A DNA stretch of 64,000 nt. It comes from an uncultured Lachnospiraceae bacterium (GTDB lineage Bacteria; Bacillota; Clostridia; Lachnospirales; Lachnospiraceae). Where the stretch lies: positions 62,001 through 126,000 of the forward strand of contig CAMWQW010000010.1 in the NCBI GenBank assembly GCA_947176505.1, given 5' to 3'. The position numbers were made by a program, and so were the translations under genes. How positions within the stretch are numbered: the first letter of the stretch is position 1; each line of letters begins with the position of its first letter. This document shows, piece after piece, positions 36,108 through 44,098 of the stretch. The notes beneath the pieces are model-generated. The model was not told the DNA's origin. It saw only the letters and a list, made by a program, of their open reading frames with translations, and did not search any database.

Positions 36108-36702
36108 CTGTTTCCTCCAATATTTTCCTGAGATTTTTAATACCCAGACGAAATCTTGATTTTACCGTTGACAGGTTACAGCCCAGCATAGCGGCAATTT
36201 CATGGAACTTGAGTTCTTCATAAATTCTCAGAATGACAATTTCCCGTTGCTTTACGGGAAGCTGTATCAGAGCCTGCTGTAAAAGCATACGGTCTTCCAG
36301 ATTACCAAGATGCATATCTTCCGCGCCGGGATACTCAGTATCTTCCACACAGCTTAAATCTTTGCTATGATGAAAATAGTCCCGGCACAGATTGCGGGCT
36401 ATAATGAGCAGATAGCCTTTCAGATTCCGGTATTCATAAGAATCTACATATTTGATAAAACGAAGAAAGACCTCCTGAGTGATATCGTAGGAATCTGTCT
36501 CCTGTCCTGTAAGATACAGACAGAAACGGTAGATTTCATCGTAATATTTGTCAGCAATCATGTTAAGCGCTTCACGGCTTCCGCTATGAACTTTCTTGAT
36601 GAGTTCTTTGTCGGTCACTTTGTCATTCCTGTACTTTCCGGGGCTTTCGTCTGATGTATATTGTAACAGATCACTGTTCTTGGGCTGTCGTGGGGTTCCC
36701 AT
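36094..36702 (-). CDS. ECF-type RNA polymerase sigma factor
   Basis: 202 aa. Region 2 is ALNMIADKYYDEIYRFCLYLTGQETDSYDITQEVFLRFIKYVDSY and region 4 is LPVKQREIVILRIYEELKFHEIAAMLGCNLSTVKSRFRLGIKNLRK, with the -35-reading helix-turn-helix. There is no region 3, as in ECF sigma factors. An N-terminal extension of about 30 residues precedes region 2. It heads a four-gene operon for a membrane protein and an ABC transporter and likely controls that operon (inference). AGGAA lies upstream of the ATG. Confidence 0.9.
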   Translation of the reverse strand: MGTPRQPKNSDLLQYTSDESPGKYRNDKVTDKELIKKVHSGSREALNMIADKYYDEIYRFCLYLTGQETDSYDITQEVFLRFIKYVDSYEYRNLKGYLLIIARNLCRDYFHHSKDLSCVEDTEYPGAEDMHLGNLEDRMLLQQALIQLPVKQREIVILRIYEELKFHEIAAMLGCNLSTVKSRFRLGIKNLRKILEETDDEK

Positions 36703-36746
36703 ATCTGTTCCTGCGTTTTACATCGGACACTTAAATAACTGCTCTT

Positions 36747-36775
36747 ATTATACAAAAGATTAACTGACATGAAAA
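36747..36775 (-). promoter_or_regulatory. Candidate promoter for the sigma factor operon
   Basis: On the minus strand, TTTTCA (36775-36770), 17 nt, TATAAT (36752-36747), about 45 bp before the ATG. Confidence 0.55.
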
Positions 36776-36956
36776 AAATTTATAAATAATTTTTGATGTA
36801 TATTAAACTTTATAAAAAGCAAATAGGTTATTTAGGTGTCGCAAGGCTGAAACGGCTGGAACTTGCAGTGTGAGAGAAATGGTTTCGTGGATGAAACAAT
36901 AGGCGCAAGGTGTTGATTCTTTGTCTATATGATGAAAGAAAAGAGGGAATGACAGG

Positions 36957-38066
36957 ATGATGAAATTGTACGGGATGGAATTATATAAACTGTGGCATCA
37001 GAAGGCGTTCGGGATATGTGCGGTATGCATCGTGTTATTTACGGTGTTCTGGTTTTGGGCGGCGGAGATTGATATGGAAATCGCGACGGTTGACGGAAAT
37101 CGCTATTATGGATATGAGGCAGTCAAGGTCAACAGGCAGATTACGGAAAAGTATCGGGGCGCGCTTACGAATGAGAAAGTCGCGGAGATGATAGAAGAGT
37201 ACGGCTTTCCCTCTGAAGTGGTGTACGATTATCCGGGCTGGCGTGATGCCAATTATCTAAACGGATTTGTGACTGAATATCTGTCGGACGGTTACAAGCG
37301 TGATTGGAACAATTATAAGGTACCGACGAAAGCATATGCCATTGCAGATACAGAGCTTGGAGAAATAGAGCGTGCGATGGGCGGTGAGATTACATTTGCA
37401 TATACAAACGGCTGGAAGGCTTTTCTGGATACCCTGCAGATGGGCATGGTGTTGGCGAACGTGCTGGTGCTTTTATCCGTATCTACTGTATTTGCGCAGG
37501 AAGGACAGACAAAGATGCTGCCGCTGCTGTTTACAACGCAGAATGGAAAAGAAAAGGATGCATGGGCGAAGATTGCGGCGGCGTTTACATTGACTATAAT
37601 AGTCTATACAGTGATGGTACTGTTATGCTTAGTCATGAGTGTTTGTGTATTTGGGCTGGACGGTGCAGAATGTCCACTTGGTTTAGCGCTGTCGAAACAG
37701 ATGCTGATCCGAATCAGTGCAAGCTACATGCCGGTGGTATCTTTTGCATTGATTGTGCTAGGAATGGATTTCCTTGCCATGCTGCTTTTATGTGCTATAA
37801 CGATGTGCGTCTCAGCACATTGCAAAAGTACTTTTGCAGCAGTGGCAATGGCGGCAATCTTATGGGGGACGCCGCTGCTTATACGGATGCTGTTTGGAGG
37901 CTTCTTATATTTCCTCACGTCCTGTATGCCGTTGTTTCTGATTATGACCGATTCGGTCTATGAATCAATTTCATGGGGAAGAGAGTATGCTACGCTCTGG
38001 GTGATCATTATGATGACGATTATTTGCGTGGAGGAAGGCTGGCAGGTGTATAGACGGCAGATATGA
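36957..38066 (+). CDS. ABC-2-like permease, divergent paralogue
   Basis: 369 aa, with GAGGG upstream. It has the same plan as the permease at 33260-34426: helix near 17-38, external domain, then about six helices, with shared motifs YYGYEAVKVNRQIT, NYLNGFV, SDGYKRDW and LPLLFTTQNG. It is encoded divergently from the sigma factor operon and has no ATPase of its own, so it probably shares the one at 34459 (inference). The AT-rich 254-bp divergent region likely controls both sides. ATG 36957 is followed by another ATG, so the start is uncertain by one codon. Confidence 0.82.
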   Translation: MMKLYGMELYKLWHQKAFGICAVCIVLFTVFWFWAAEIDMEIATVDGNRYYGYEAVKVNRQITEKYRGALTNEKVAEMIEEYGFPSEVVYDYPGWRDANYLNGFVTEYLSDGYKRDWNNYKVPTKAYAIADTELGEIERAMGGEITFAYTNGWKAFLDTLQMGMVLANVLVLLSVSTVFAQEGQTKMLPLLFTTQNGKEKDAWAKIAAAFTLTIIVYTVMVLLCLVMSVCVFGLDGAECPLGLALSKQMLIRISASYMPVVSFALIVLGMDFLAMLLLCAITMCVSAHCKSTFAAVAMAAILWGTPLLIRMLFGGFLYFLTSCMPLFLIMTDSVYESISWGREYATLWVIIMMTIICVEEGWQVYRRQI

Positions 38067-38109
38067 CAGCGGCATTTCAAGTGCTTGATAAAATACCGGA
38101 TAAGAGCCG

Positions 38110-38139
38110 GGGCATGAGCGGGATTATATGCACATGCCC
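38110..38139. terminator. Hairpin between convergent genes
   Basis: GGGCATG (38110-38116) pairs with CATGCCC (38133-38139), between the permease gene and the convergent GH42 gene. There is no strong T run. Confidence 0.4.
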
Positions 38140-38213
38140 TCAGCCGGGGATAGTGAGAGAAAATGTATTGCAGATACCGGTTTAGTGTATTTGATTCCGC
38201 GCTCTCTCAGGTC

Positions 38214-40223
38214 TTATTCTTCTTCGAGAATAAGGAAGTCCCATCCGTCTATCGTTAAGACATCGCCTTCTTTGACTGTCTTATTCTGTATAATCAGGTT
38301 GGCATTTTTGCCATGCCATGTGATGGTGGCAGGTTCGTCTGCATAGTTGAAATAATAGGTGACGCTCTTATGATAGTCATTGGTGCCACGTTTGATGACA
38401 ATAGGATATTGCTCAGAAGAAAGGATGATACCAGCCTTTTTAACTATATAAGTCAATAAATCTTTCAAGATTGCCGCGTCAAAGTAACATCCGAGGTAGA
38501 CGGCGCATCCTTTGCCGAAACAGTTTTCGGTGACGGCGGAGTAACTTCCCCATTGCGGATGGTGGTAGTGTGCCAGTGTCTTGGCAGTTCCGGGAATGAG
38601 CAGTTCCATCCAGTAGCGGACGCTGTTGACCGTATCCGTACTATCTCGGAAAATGCAGTCTTTTAAGCCTACATTGACTGCATCGGTAAACTGGTCGTAT
38701 GTCATTCCGAACACGTCTGTCAGTCCGTGAGGCTGGTCGTCGCTATAGATTTTTAATATTGGGTCAGAAAAAGCCGTCTTAAAAGTAGAAATCAGGTGTC
38801 CGCCGCTGGAAACGTAGCTCCGAAGGGCATCGACAAGCGTGTCGGAAATACTGTAGAGAGCCGGGGTTACTAAGACCTTATATTGACTAAATAAGTCAGT
38901 ATCTTCTGTGGACAAAATATCACACTCAATATTCAATTCATAGAAAGCATCGTAGAGCCATCTGACAATATCGTTATATTGCAGATTGGTGTGAATGCCA
39001 AACCATTTTAATCCGGTCAATGATTCGTTGGACAGCACAAATGCAATGTCCGCTTTTTTGCGAAGGTTCTTCAAATGGCTGCCGTATTTAGCGAAATCGG
39101 CTCCGATAGTACATGCCTCTTTGTAGGTGGCGTTCTCCCTCAGATTATGGCTTAAGATTCCTTTCCAGTAAGATTCGATGGCGTTGTGTATGGAATGCCA
39201 GTGCCAGTACATGACAGAGTTGGAACCGGAGGCGAGATGGCTGAAAGCTTGAAGACGGAGTTGACCGGGATAATGCAGCCAGCCGTGGTTGCCCTGTGCC
39301 TCAGTCTCCAGAATCAGGTAGTTATCTTTTTTAACGGAACGTGCGATGGCGCCGCCAAAAGAAATCTCTTTGCCGGTAAGGTCTTGTGCGGAAGGGTGGT
39401 AGATGTCAAAACCGGCGGCGGTCAGCGGTTTTGCGGCATCCCATTGGTTGACTTCCGGCTGCAGCCCGAATGAGAAACCACGCCAGTCATAATCAAAGTT
39501 TTGCGTGATAAATTGATCGGGGCGGGCATATTCTGCCACGATAGCGCATTGCCATGCGAGAAAGTCCGTTACGAGTTTTCTCTGGAATTTTTGATATTCC
39601 GCACCGAGGGAGCCGTTGATTGTGCCGCGCACATCCGGGAAATCTTCCCATGCATTTATGCGGTTACTCCAATAGTCCAGACCGAAAGCGTGATTGAATG
39701 CGTCAAGGTCGTCGTTGTATTTCTTTTTTAGATAAGCAACGAATTTCTTTTGCGCATATTCGCTGCATGTATCGTAAGATTTCGTCTCATTATCAAGTTG
39801 AAAACCGATGACATGTTCATAACAGGAGACTTCTTCCATCAGGCGTCGTATAATGATTTCCGCATGCTTCAAATAAATAGGATGGGAGATATCCATGTTC
39901 TGTCTGTGCCCGTAGCGTCCCGGACCGTCGTGTGTCTCGGCGATGATGTCAGGGCATTTTGCGGCAAGCCATGTGGGAATGGCATAAGTGGGAGTGCCAA
40001 CGATGACTGAGATATCATGCGTGGCGGATGCACGCAGCATTCTGTGCAGATGTGTGAAGTCGAAAACGCCTTCCTGCGGTTCCCAAGTACTCCACGTGGA
40101 TTCCGCGATACGAATGACGTTGATATTTGCCTTTTTCATCATTTCCATATCGGTTTCAATTCTGTCATAGGGAAGGTATTCGTCATAATATGCCGCGCCG
40201 AATAAGAGTCTGTCTGTTTTCAT
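38214..40223 (-). CDS. GH42 beta-galactosidase, cytoplasmic
   Basis: 669 aa without signal peptide, with AAAGGA 10 nt before the ATG. The TIM barrel starts with FGAAYYDEYLPYDRIETDMEMM. Glu in GFQLDNETKSY is the acid/base and Glu in ILETEAQGNHGW is the nucleophile. A trimerisation (Rossmann-like) domain from about 385 and a beta-rich C-terminal domain follow. GH42 enzymes release galactose from short beta-galactosides such as those produced by GH53. A LacI-type operator sits just downstream of its predicted transcription start. It is divergent from the LacI gene at 40454. Confidence 0.94.
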   Translation of the reverse strand: MKTDRLLFGAAYYDEYLPYDRIETDMEMMKKANINVIRIAESTWSTWEPQEGVFDFTHLHRMLRASATHDISVIVGTPTYAIPTWLAAKCPDIIAETHDGPGRYGHRQNMDISHPIYLKHAEIIIRRLMEEVSCYEHVIGFQLDNETKSYDTCSEYAQKKFVAYLKKKYNDDLDAFNHAFGLDYWSNRINAWEDFPDVRGTINGSLGAEYQKFQRKLVTDFLAWQCAIVAEYARPDQFITQNFDYDWRGFSFGLQPEVNQWDAAKPLTAAGFDIYHPSAQDLTGKEISFGGAIARSVKKDNYLILETEAQGNHGWLHYPGQLRLQAFSHLASGSNSVMYWHWHSIHNAIESYWKGILSHNLRENATYKEACTIGADFAKYGSHLKNLRKKADIAFVLSNESLTGLKWFGIHTNLQYNDIVRWLYDAFYELNIECDILSTEDTDLFSQYKVLVTPALYSISDTLVDALRSYVSSGGHLISTFKTAFSDPILKIYSDDQPHGLTDVFGMTYDQFTDAVNVGLKDCIFRDSTDTVNSVRYWMELLIPGTAKTLAHYHHPQWGSYSAVTENCFGKGCAVYLGCYFDAAILKDLLTYIVKKAGIILSSEQYPIVIKRGTNDYHKSVTYYFNYADEPATITWHGKNANLIIQNKTVKEGDVLTIDGWDFLILEEE

Positions 40224-40336
40224 AAGAATGCTGTCCTTTCTCTGATGTTTGGCAGAGTTCTGGTGTTATATTCTGCCTGCCGAAATCTGTGAGGTAAAAA
40301 TAACTTGCGCAACTGTCGTCCATCTGGTAATCTTGT

Positions 40337-40356
40337 AATGAACAACCGATTGCGCA
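40337..40356. promoter_or_regulatory. LacI-type operator, copy 1 (GH42/lacI intergenic)
   Basis: AATGAACAACCGATTGCGCA, with a CAACCGATTG core that is palindromic in its outer bases around a central CG. The same 20 bases occur at 47235-47254. Here the site overlaps the start of the GH42 transcript and abuts the -35 of the divergent lacI promoter. Confidence 0.75.
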
Positions 40357-40361
40357 GAGTG

Positions 40362-40390
40362 TTGTATGCATTGTAACATAGTTTTATAAT
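40362..40390 (+). promoter_or_regulatory. Promoter for the LacI regulator gene
   Basis: TTGTAT (40362-40367), 17 nt, perfect TATAAT (40385-40390). Confidence 0.75.
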
Positions 40391-40398
40391 GCCGTAAA
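40370..40398 (-). promoter_or_regulatory. Promoter for GH42 beta-galactosidase
   Basis: On the minus strand, TTTACG (40398-40393), 17 nt, TACAAT (40375-40370). The predicted start near 40362 lies about 6 nt before the operator. Confidence 0.6.
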
Positions 40399-40453
40399 GA
40401 GAGAAGAGATATACGTATTTGACAGTTCAGTCAGATTGGCAGACGAGGAATTT

Positions 40454-41479
40454 ATGGACGATAAGAATTTGACGATAGGAGATATTGCGGAGGAACTTGG
40501 CGTTTCTAAGACGACCGTGTCGAGAGCGATATCCGGTAAAGGAAGAATCGGCGAACAGACGCGTAGAAGAGTACTGGAATATATAGAGGAGCATAATTAC
40601 AGCCCGAATGTGGTTGCGAAAGGACTTGCTCAGAATAAGACTTTTAATCTGGGAATGGTGCTGCCGGGGGATTATAATATCGTGGAGCTGCCATTTTTCC
40701 AGAATTGTATGTTGGGAATCAGTAGAACGGCATCTGCGCATGGATATGATGTACTGATTTCAATGGTGACGGCGGAAGATATCACGCAGCTTAAGAGAGC
40801 GGTGACAAATCGCAAGATCGACGGTGCGATATTGACGAGAACATTGACGGATGATGCACCGATGAAGTATCTGAAGGAGAGCGGTGTGCCATTTGTGGCA
40901 ATCGGAAGTACCGATGATGAAGAGGTTGTACAGATTGACAACGACCATAGAAGTGCATGCAGAGAATTGACGGATAATTTGCTGGAACGCGGCATCACGA
41001 AGATTGCGCTGATTGGCGGCGACGAGAGTTATATTGTTACACGAAGCAGACTGAACGGATTCGAGAATGCTTTCAATAATAGAGAAGAATGGAACGGAGA
41101 TAGGCGGATTTTTCTGAATGTCAACGATAGTGATGAAGTGGACCGTCTCGTAGACGGACTTTTAGCCGAAAAAGTGGAGTGCATTGTGTGCATGGATGAT
41201 TTTCTGTGCGGGTGTGTGCTGAATGCGCTGCAACAGAGACAGATAGCGGTACCGGAGCAGATACAGGTAGTGTCTTTCTATGACAGTACAATGCTTGAAT
41301 ACCGTATACCGCCGATCACATCGATACGTTTTGATGTGGAGGAATTAGGGCGTACGGCATGCGAGCTGCTGCTCAAGATGCTTGGTGAGGAGGAAGTGGA
41401 GAGGCGGACATTGCTTGGATATGAAGTATGTATGAGGGAGTCTACGAGACATCTTGACAAGAACGGGTCCGGACGCTAG
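40454..41479 (+). CDS. LacI-family transcriptional regulator, divergent from GH42
   Basis: 341 aa from ATG 40454 (GAGGAA 6 nt upstream); a TTG at 40436 is in frame but less likely. The N-terminal helix-turn-helix is LTIGDIAEELGVSKTTVSRAISGKGRIG with the hinge helix NYSPNVVAKGLA. The periplasmic-binding-protein-like effector domain runs from about 60 to 335. It is the obvious candidate to bind the operator at 40337, and thus to control GH42, itself and the gene at 47422. The inducer is probably a galactoside (inference). Confidence 0.92.
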   Translation: MDDKNLTIGDIAEELGVSKTTVSRAISGKGRIGEQTRRRVLEYIEEHNYSPNVVAKGLAQNKTFNLGMVLPGDYNIVELPFFQNCMLGISRTASAHGYDVLISMVTAEDITQLKRAVTNRKIDGAILTRTLTDDAPMKYLKESGVPFVAIGSTDDEEVVQIDNDHRSACRELTDNLLERGITKIALIGGDESYIVTRSRLNGFENAFNNREEWNGDRRIFLNVNDSDEVDRLVDGLLAEKVECIVCMDDFLCGCVLNALQQRQIAVPEQIQVVSFYDSTMLEYRIPPITSIRFDVEELGRTACELLLKMLGEEEVERRTLLGYEVCMRESTRHLDKNGSGR

Positions 41480-41499
41480 AATATAACGTGTGTGTAATT

Positions 41500-41650
41500 G
41501 GGAAATGATACGTTAGTGACCGACCAGAGTCGGTTGTGAGGATGTCAAGCGTCCGTCAGAGTATCATGAGTGAGAGATTCGGATATATGTATAAGTTTAC
41601 TAGGAAGGTAATCAGATGCGGATGAACCGCGTTGCTTGCGTTCCTTTTTT
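41500..41650 (+). promoter_or_regulatory. Structured attenuator leader, partly T-box-like
   Basis: A 7-bp helix ATGATAC/GTATCAT (41505-41511, 41561-41567) encloses two hairpins (CGAC/GTCG near 41521-41532 and GGATG/CGTCC at 41540-41554). Further on, GGATGAACCGCG followed by TTGCTTGCGTTCC and seven T forms an intrinsic terminator ending at about 41651, some 40 nt before the ribosome binding site of the ECF gene. GAACCGCG...GCGTTCC(T)n strongly recalls the T-box antiterminator/terminator. The tRNA-pairing UGGN is ATGA here, so a T-box is not certain. It may be a diverged T-box or another riboswitch. Confidence 0.5.
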
Positions 41651-41705
41651 TGTGCATTAGGAAGCTGCAAAAAAAATAAACGGATTTTGATTGGAGGAAA
41701 TGAAA

Positions 41706-42266
41706 ATGAAACAGACACGAAAACTTGTTTTATCGGCACTTTTTATGGCGTTAGGGATTGTACTGCCGTTTCTTACGGGGCAGATTCAACAGATTGGCAA
41801 TATGCTTCTGCCAATGCATATTCCGGTGCTGCTGTGTGGATTCATCTGTGGCTGGCAGTATGGTTTAGCGGTTGGGTTGGCGACTCCGCTGCTTCGGAGC
41901 GCTATGTTTGGTATGCCGCCGATTATGCCTACAGCAACGGCAATGGCGGTGGAGCTGGCAGTGTATGGTTTGATGACAGGTATCCTATATGCAAAACTGC
42001 CGAAGAGGATTCCTTATATCTATGTGAGCCTGTTAAGCGCAATGATTGCGGGACGAGTGGCATGGGGAATTGTGAGCATTGCGCTGTACGGCATTGCGGG
42101 AAGCAGCTTCTCAATGCAGATTTTCTTGGGTGGCGCACTCTTAAATGCCATACCGGGAATTATCTTGCAGATTGTATTGATTCCTGTTATTATCATTACA
42201 TTGAAAAAGGCGGGCGTAATGAATGAGTATGAAATGATACCGGCGCCGGCAGAGAGAAGGAGTTGA
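41706..42266 (+). CDS. ECF transporter S component (vitamin uptake, PanT-like)
   Basis: 186 aa from ATG 41706, 8 nt after GGAGG. Six hydrophobic segments cover nearly the whole chain. The pattern MKQTRKLVLSALFMALGIVLPF at the N-terminus and PMHIPVLLCGF are typical of substrate-binding S components, which use a shared ECF energising module encoded elsewhere. The closest resemblance I recall is to the pantothenate-type (PanT) group, but ligand identity cannot be read with confidence. It is preceded by a structured attenuator and followed 11 bp later by a kinase, suggesting uptake followed by phosphorylation. Confidence 0.82.
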   Translation: MKQTRKLVLSALFMALGIVLPFLTGQIQQIGNMLLPMHIPVLLCGFICGWQYGLAVGLATPLLRSAMFGMPPIMPTATAMAVELAVYGLMTGILYAKLPKRIPYIYVSLLSAMIAGRVAWGIVSIALYGIAGSSFSMQIFLGGALLNAIPGIILQIVLIPVIIITLKKAGVMNEYEMIPAPAERRS

Positions 42267-42277
42267 AATAGCAGCAT

Positions 42278-42859
42278 ATGATTGAGTGTTTTTCCGCGGT
42301 CTGTACCGCAATTGAAAGTGCGCTGGAGCAGGCGCATCAAGCCGGAGAGGCAGAACAGGTCAACGTGGCAATTGACGGTATGTGCGGCAGCGGGAAGTCC
42401 ACACTCGGCGAAGCGTTAGCCGAGAAATACGGCGGCAATCTTTTCCATACGGATGATTTTTTCTTACGACCAGAACAGCGAACACCGGAGCGGTATGCGC
42501 AGCCCGGCGGCAATGTGGATTATGAGAGATTTCAGGCGGAAGTATTAGAGCATTTGGCGGACAAAAATGGATTTTCCTATAGGCGTTTTGATTGTCATGC
42601 GATGGAATTGGGAGAAATTCATAAAGTATCATGGAATAAAGTAAATATTATAGAAGGAGCGTACAGTAGTCATCCCTATTTCGGCGATTTTTGCAGGTTA
42701 TGTTTCTTTTTGGAAGTGTCTCCGGAGGAGCAGAAGAAGAGAATACTGGCACGCAACGGCGAAGAGATGTGGAAGAGATTTGAACAGGACTGGATTCCTA
42801 TGGAAAACCACTATTTTGAGTTTTACGGAATCCGGGAAAAATGTATTGTGATTCCGTAA
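42278..42859 (+). CDS. Uridine kinase-like P-loop kinase
   Basis: 193 aa. Walker A is GMCGSGKST near residue 34. LFHTDDFFLRPEQRTPERY has the Asp-Asp region that binds substrate/Mg2+ in uridine kinase/phosphoribulokinase-type folds, and NIIEGAYSSHP is the Walker B-like strand. The C-terminal part has EQKKRILARNGEEMWKRFEQDWIPMENHYF, typical of the LID and Arg region. In other genomes such kinases act on nucleosides or vitamins. The adjacent S component suggests it traps an imported vitamin or nucleoside by phosphorylation (inference). AAGGAG lies 14 nt before ATG 42278, so the start is not firm. Confidence 0.82.
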   Translation: MIECFSAVCTAIESALEQAHQAGEAEQVNVAIDGMCGSGKSTLGEALAEKYGGNLFHTDDFFLRPEQRTPERYAQPGGNVDYERFQAEVLEHLADKNGFSYRRFDCHAMELGEIHKVSWNKVNIIEGAYSSHPYFGDFCRLCFFLEVSPEEQKKRILARNGEEMWKRFEQDWIPMENHYFEFYGIREKCIVIP

Positions 42860-42906
42860 CAGTGATGCGCCGTAAATATTCTGGTATAAATATCGCATAG
42901 CTTCTG

Positions 42907-42935
42907 TTGACACCACACGGAAAGGGCGATAGAAT
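42907..42935 (+). promoter_or_regulatory. Promoter for the Cys/His-rich protein
   Basis: Consensus TTGACA (42907-42912), 17 nt, TAGAAT (42930-42935), about 80 bp before the start. Confidence 0.75.
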
Positions 42936-43013
42936 GAATTAAACATAGACGTTATATTCAGGCAGATGCGTAGAAATCATTTTAAATATATAAGAAATGA
43001 CGAGGTGATTTAT

Positions 43014-43415
43014 ATGAAAAAGATGCCGGTATTGGGAATAGCGGGAGTTTTGCTGGCAGCATCCTTTGTTATGCCTGTGTCCGCGCATGGACACCATCAT
43101 AATCAGACGGATACGGCAGCGGATGCTGTATGCGAAGTATGTGCAGTAGAGGGCTGTGAGGAAACCGGTCTGCATACGCATGATGATGAAACATACTGCG
43201 GATATGACCATAAGAGCGGATATTGTGACGGTTCCTGCGGGGCAGTAGAAGTATGTACGGTGGAAGGATGCGATGAGACGGGACATCATGCTCATGACAA
43301 GACGACATATTGCGGATATGCGCATGAATGCGGATACTGTGACGGTTCCTGTGTACGGACGACGGACTCAAACAATGTCAGACATTGCGGACGTCGCAGG
43401 CACCACGGAAGATAA
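43014..43415 (+). CDS. Secreted Cys/His-rich repeat protein, likely metal-binding
   Basis: 133 aa from ATG 43014 (GAGGTG at normal spacing). The signal peptide ends near PVSA-HG (cleavage about residue 24), then HGHHHNQ. Two repeats of about 38 residues follow the pattern VCxVEGCxETGxHxHDxxTYCGYxHxxGYCDGSC, each with six conserved Cys and several His. The C-terminus is Arg/His-rich. No enzyme motif is present. The spacing of Cys and His suggests Zn, Cu or other metal binding outside the cell, or disulfide-linked knots. It has its own promoter and a terminator-like hairpin. Confidence 0.8.
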   Translation: MKKMPVLGIAGVLLAASFVMPVSAHGHHHNQTDTAADAVCEVCAVEGCEETGLHTHDDETYCGYDHKSGYCDGSCGAVEVCTVEGCDETGHHAHDKTTYCGYAHECGYCDGSCVRTTDSNNVRHCGRRRHHGR

Positions 43416-43439
43416 TGGAAGGGATTATTTCCCTTCCAT
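43415..43439. terminator. Bidirectional hairpin between convergent genes
   Basis: 10-bp stem (43415-43424 with 43430-43439). Its right arm also encodes the last codons of the minus-strand gene. Confidence 0.6.
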
Positions 43440-43664
43440 CATATAGTCCATAAGAAGCATTACATCTTCGGGTTCAGAAGCGATTAATTCCATTTCATTA
43501 ATCATAGAATTGTCTGTGAAGAGCTGAGTAATGGCAATGTATTTTGTCAGTTCTGATTTCAGATTTAAGCGGTCGCCCTGTTTGGAAACCAGTTCAACTT
43601 CTCCCTTACATTGTTTTACTACATCAAGGAATTTCTGCGGGTTATCAATGTTATAAATTTTCAT
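43425..43664 (-). CDS. Small conserved protein, unknown
   Basis: 79 aa from the ATG at 43664, with AAGGAGG just upstream; a longer in-frame start to 43727 has no such site. MKIYNIDNPQKFLDVVKQCKGEVELVSKQGDRLNLKSELTKYIAITQLF suggests an alternating alpha/beta fold. There is no signal peptide or membrane segment and no known motif. It is monocistronic and convergent with the Cys/His-rich protein gene. Confidence 0.7.
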   Translation of the reverse strand: MKIYNIDNPQKFLDVVKQCKGEVELVSKQGDRLNLKSELTKYIAITQLFTDNSMINEMELIASEPEDVMLLMDYMMEGK

Positions 43665-44098
43665 GTTTCTCCTCCTTGCCGTGTCAGTGGCAGTTTTCTT
43701 TTTACAATTTATTCTACTTACGGGCATATTCTAACAATTATGCACGCTCTCTACAATACTCACCATGCATAATCTTTGAGCTTTTCCATGCAAGAAAAGT
43801 GTACAGAATAGATAGAAAAACGATAATTTATGATAGGGTCTTTCTTTTTAATTCCTATTTGAATATTCTGTTTAAATTTATTAAAAAACGCTTGACGGCA
43901 TACTCAAAAATGTTTATACTTGTTTTATCAAAGAAATTCTAACAGAGGTACATTTCGTACATTCAAGACAGTTTCTGTCAGGTTTTCTCTTTGACACAAT
44001 GAAATAGAAAATGGCAGAGAATGGCGGAATGCACTTAAGCAGGTAGAGAGCTTTCGGCAGTTTATCCCCGGTCTGTCACAGCATGGAAAGGACAAAGT
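43665..44098. other. 434-bp intergenic region with one promoter
   Basis: AT-rich. The only clear element is a sigma-A-type promoter at 43892-43920, followed by a leader of about 170 nt containing a small GACAG/CTGTC hairpin. No gene was seen. Confidence 0.6.
43892..43920 (+). promoter_or_regulatory. Promoter for the PD-(D/E)XK-family gene
   Basis: TTGACG (43892-43897), 17 nt, TATACT (43915-43920), with a long leader of about 170 nt. Confidence 0.7.

Noticed and set aside
41500..41650. Reading the ECF leader as a THF riboswitch
   Set aside because: Some similarity at the 3' side (TGAACCGCGTTGC), but the conserved GGAGAGTAG 5' element is missing and the pairing does not fit. Kept as an unassigned structured leader.
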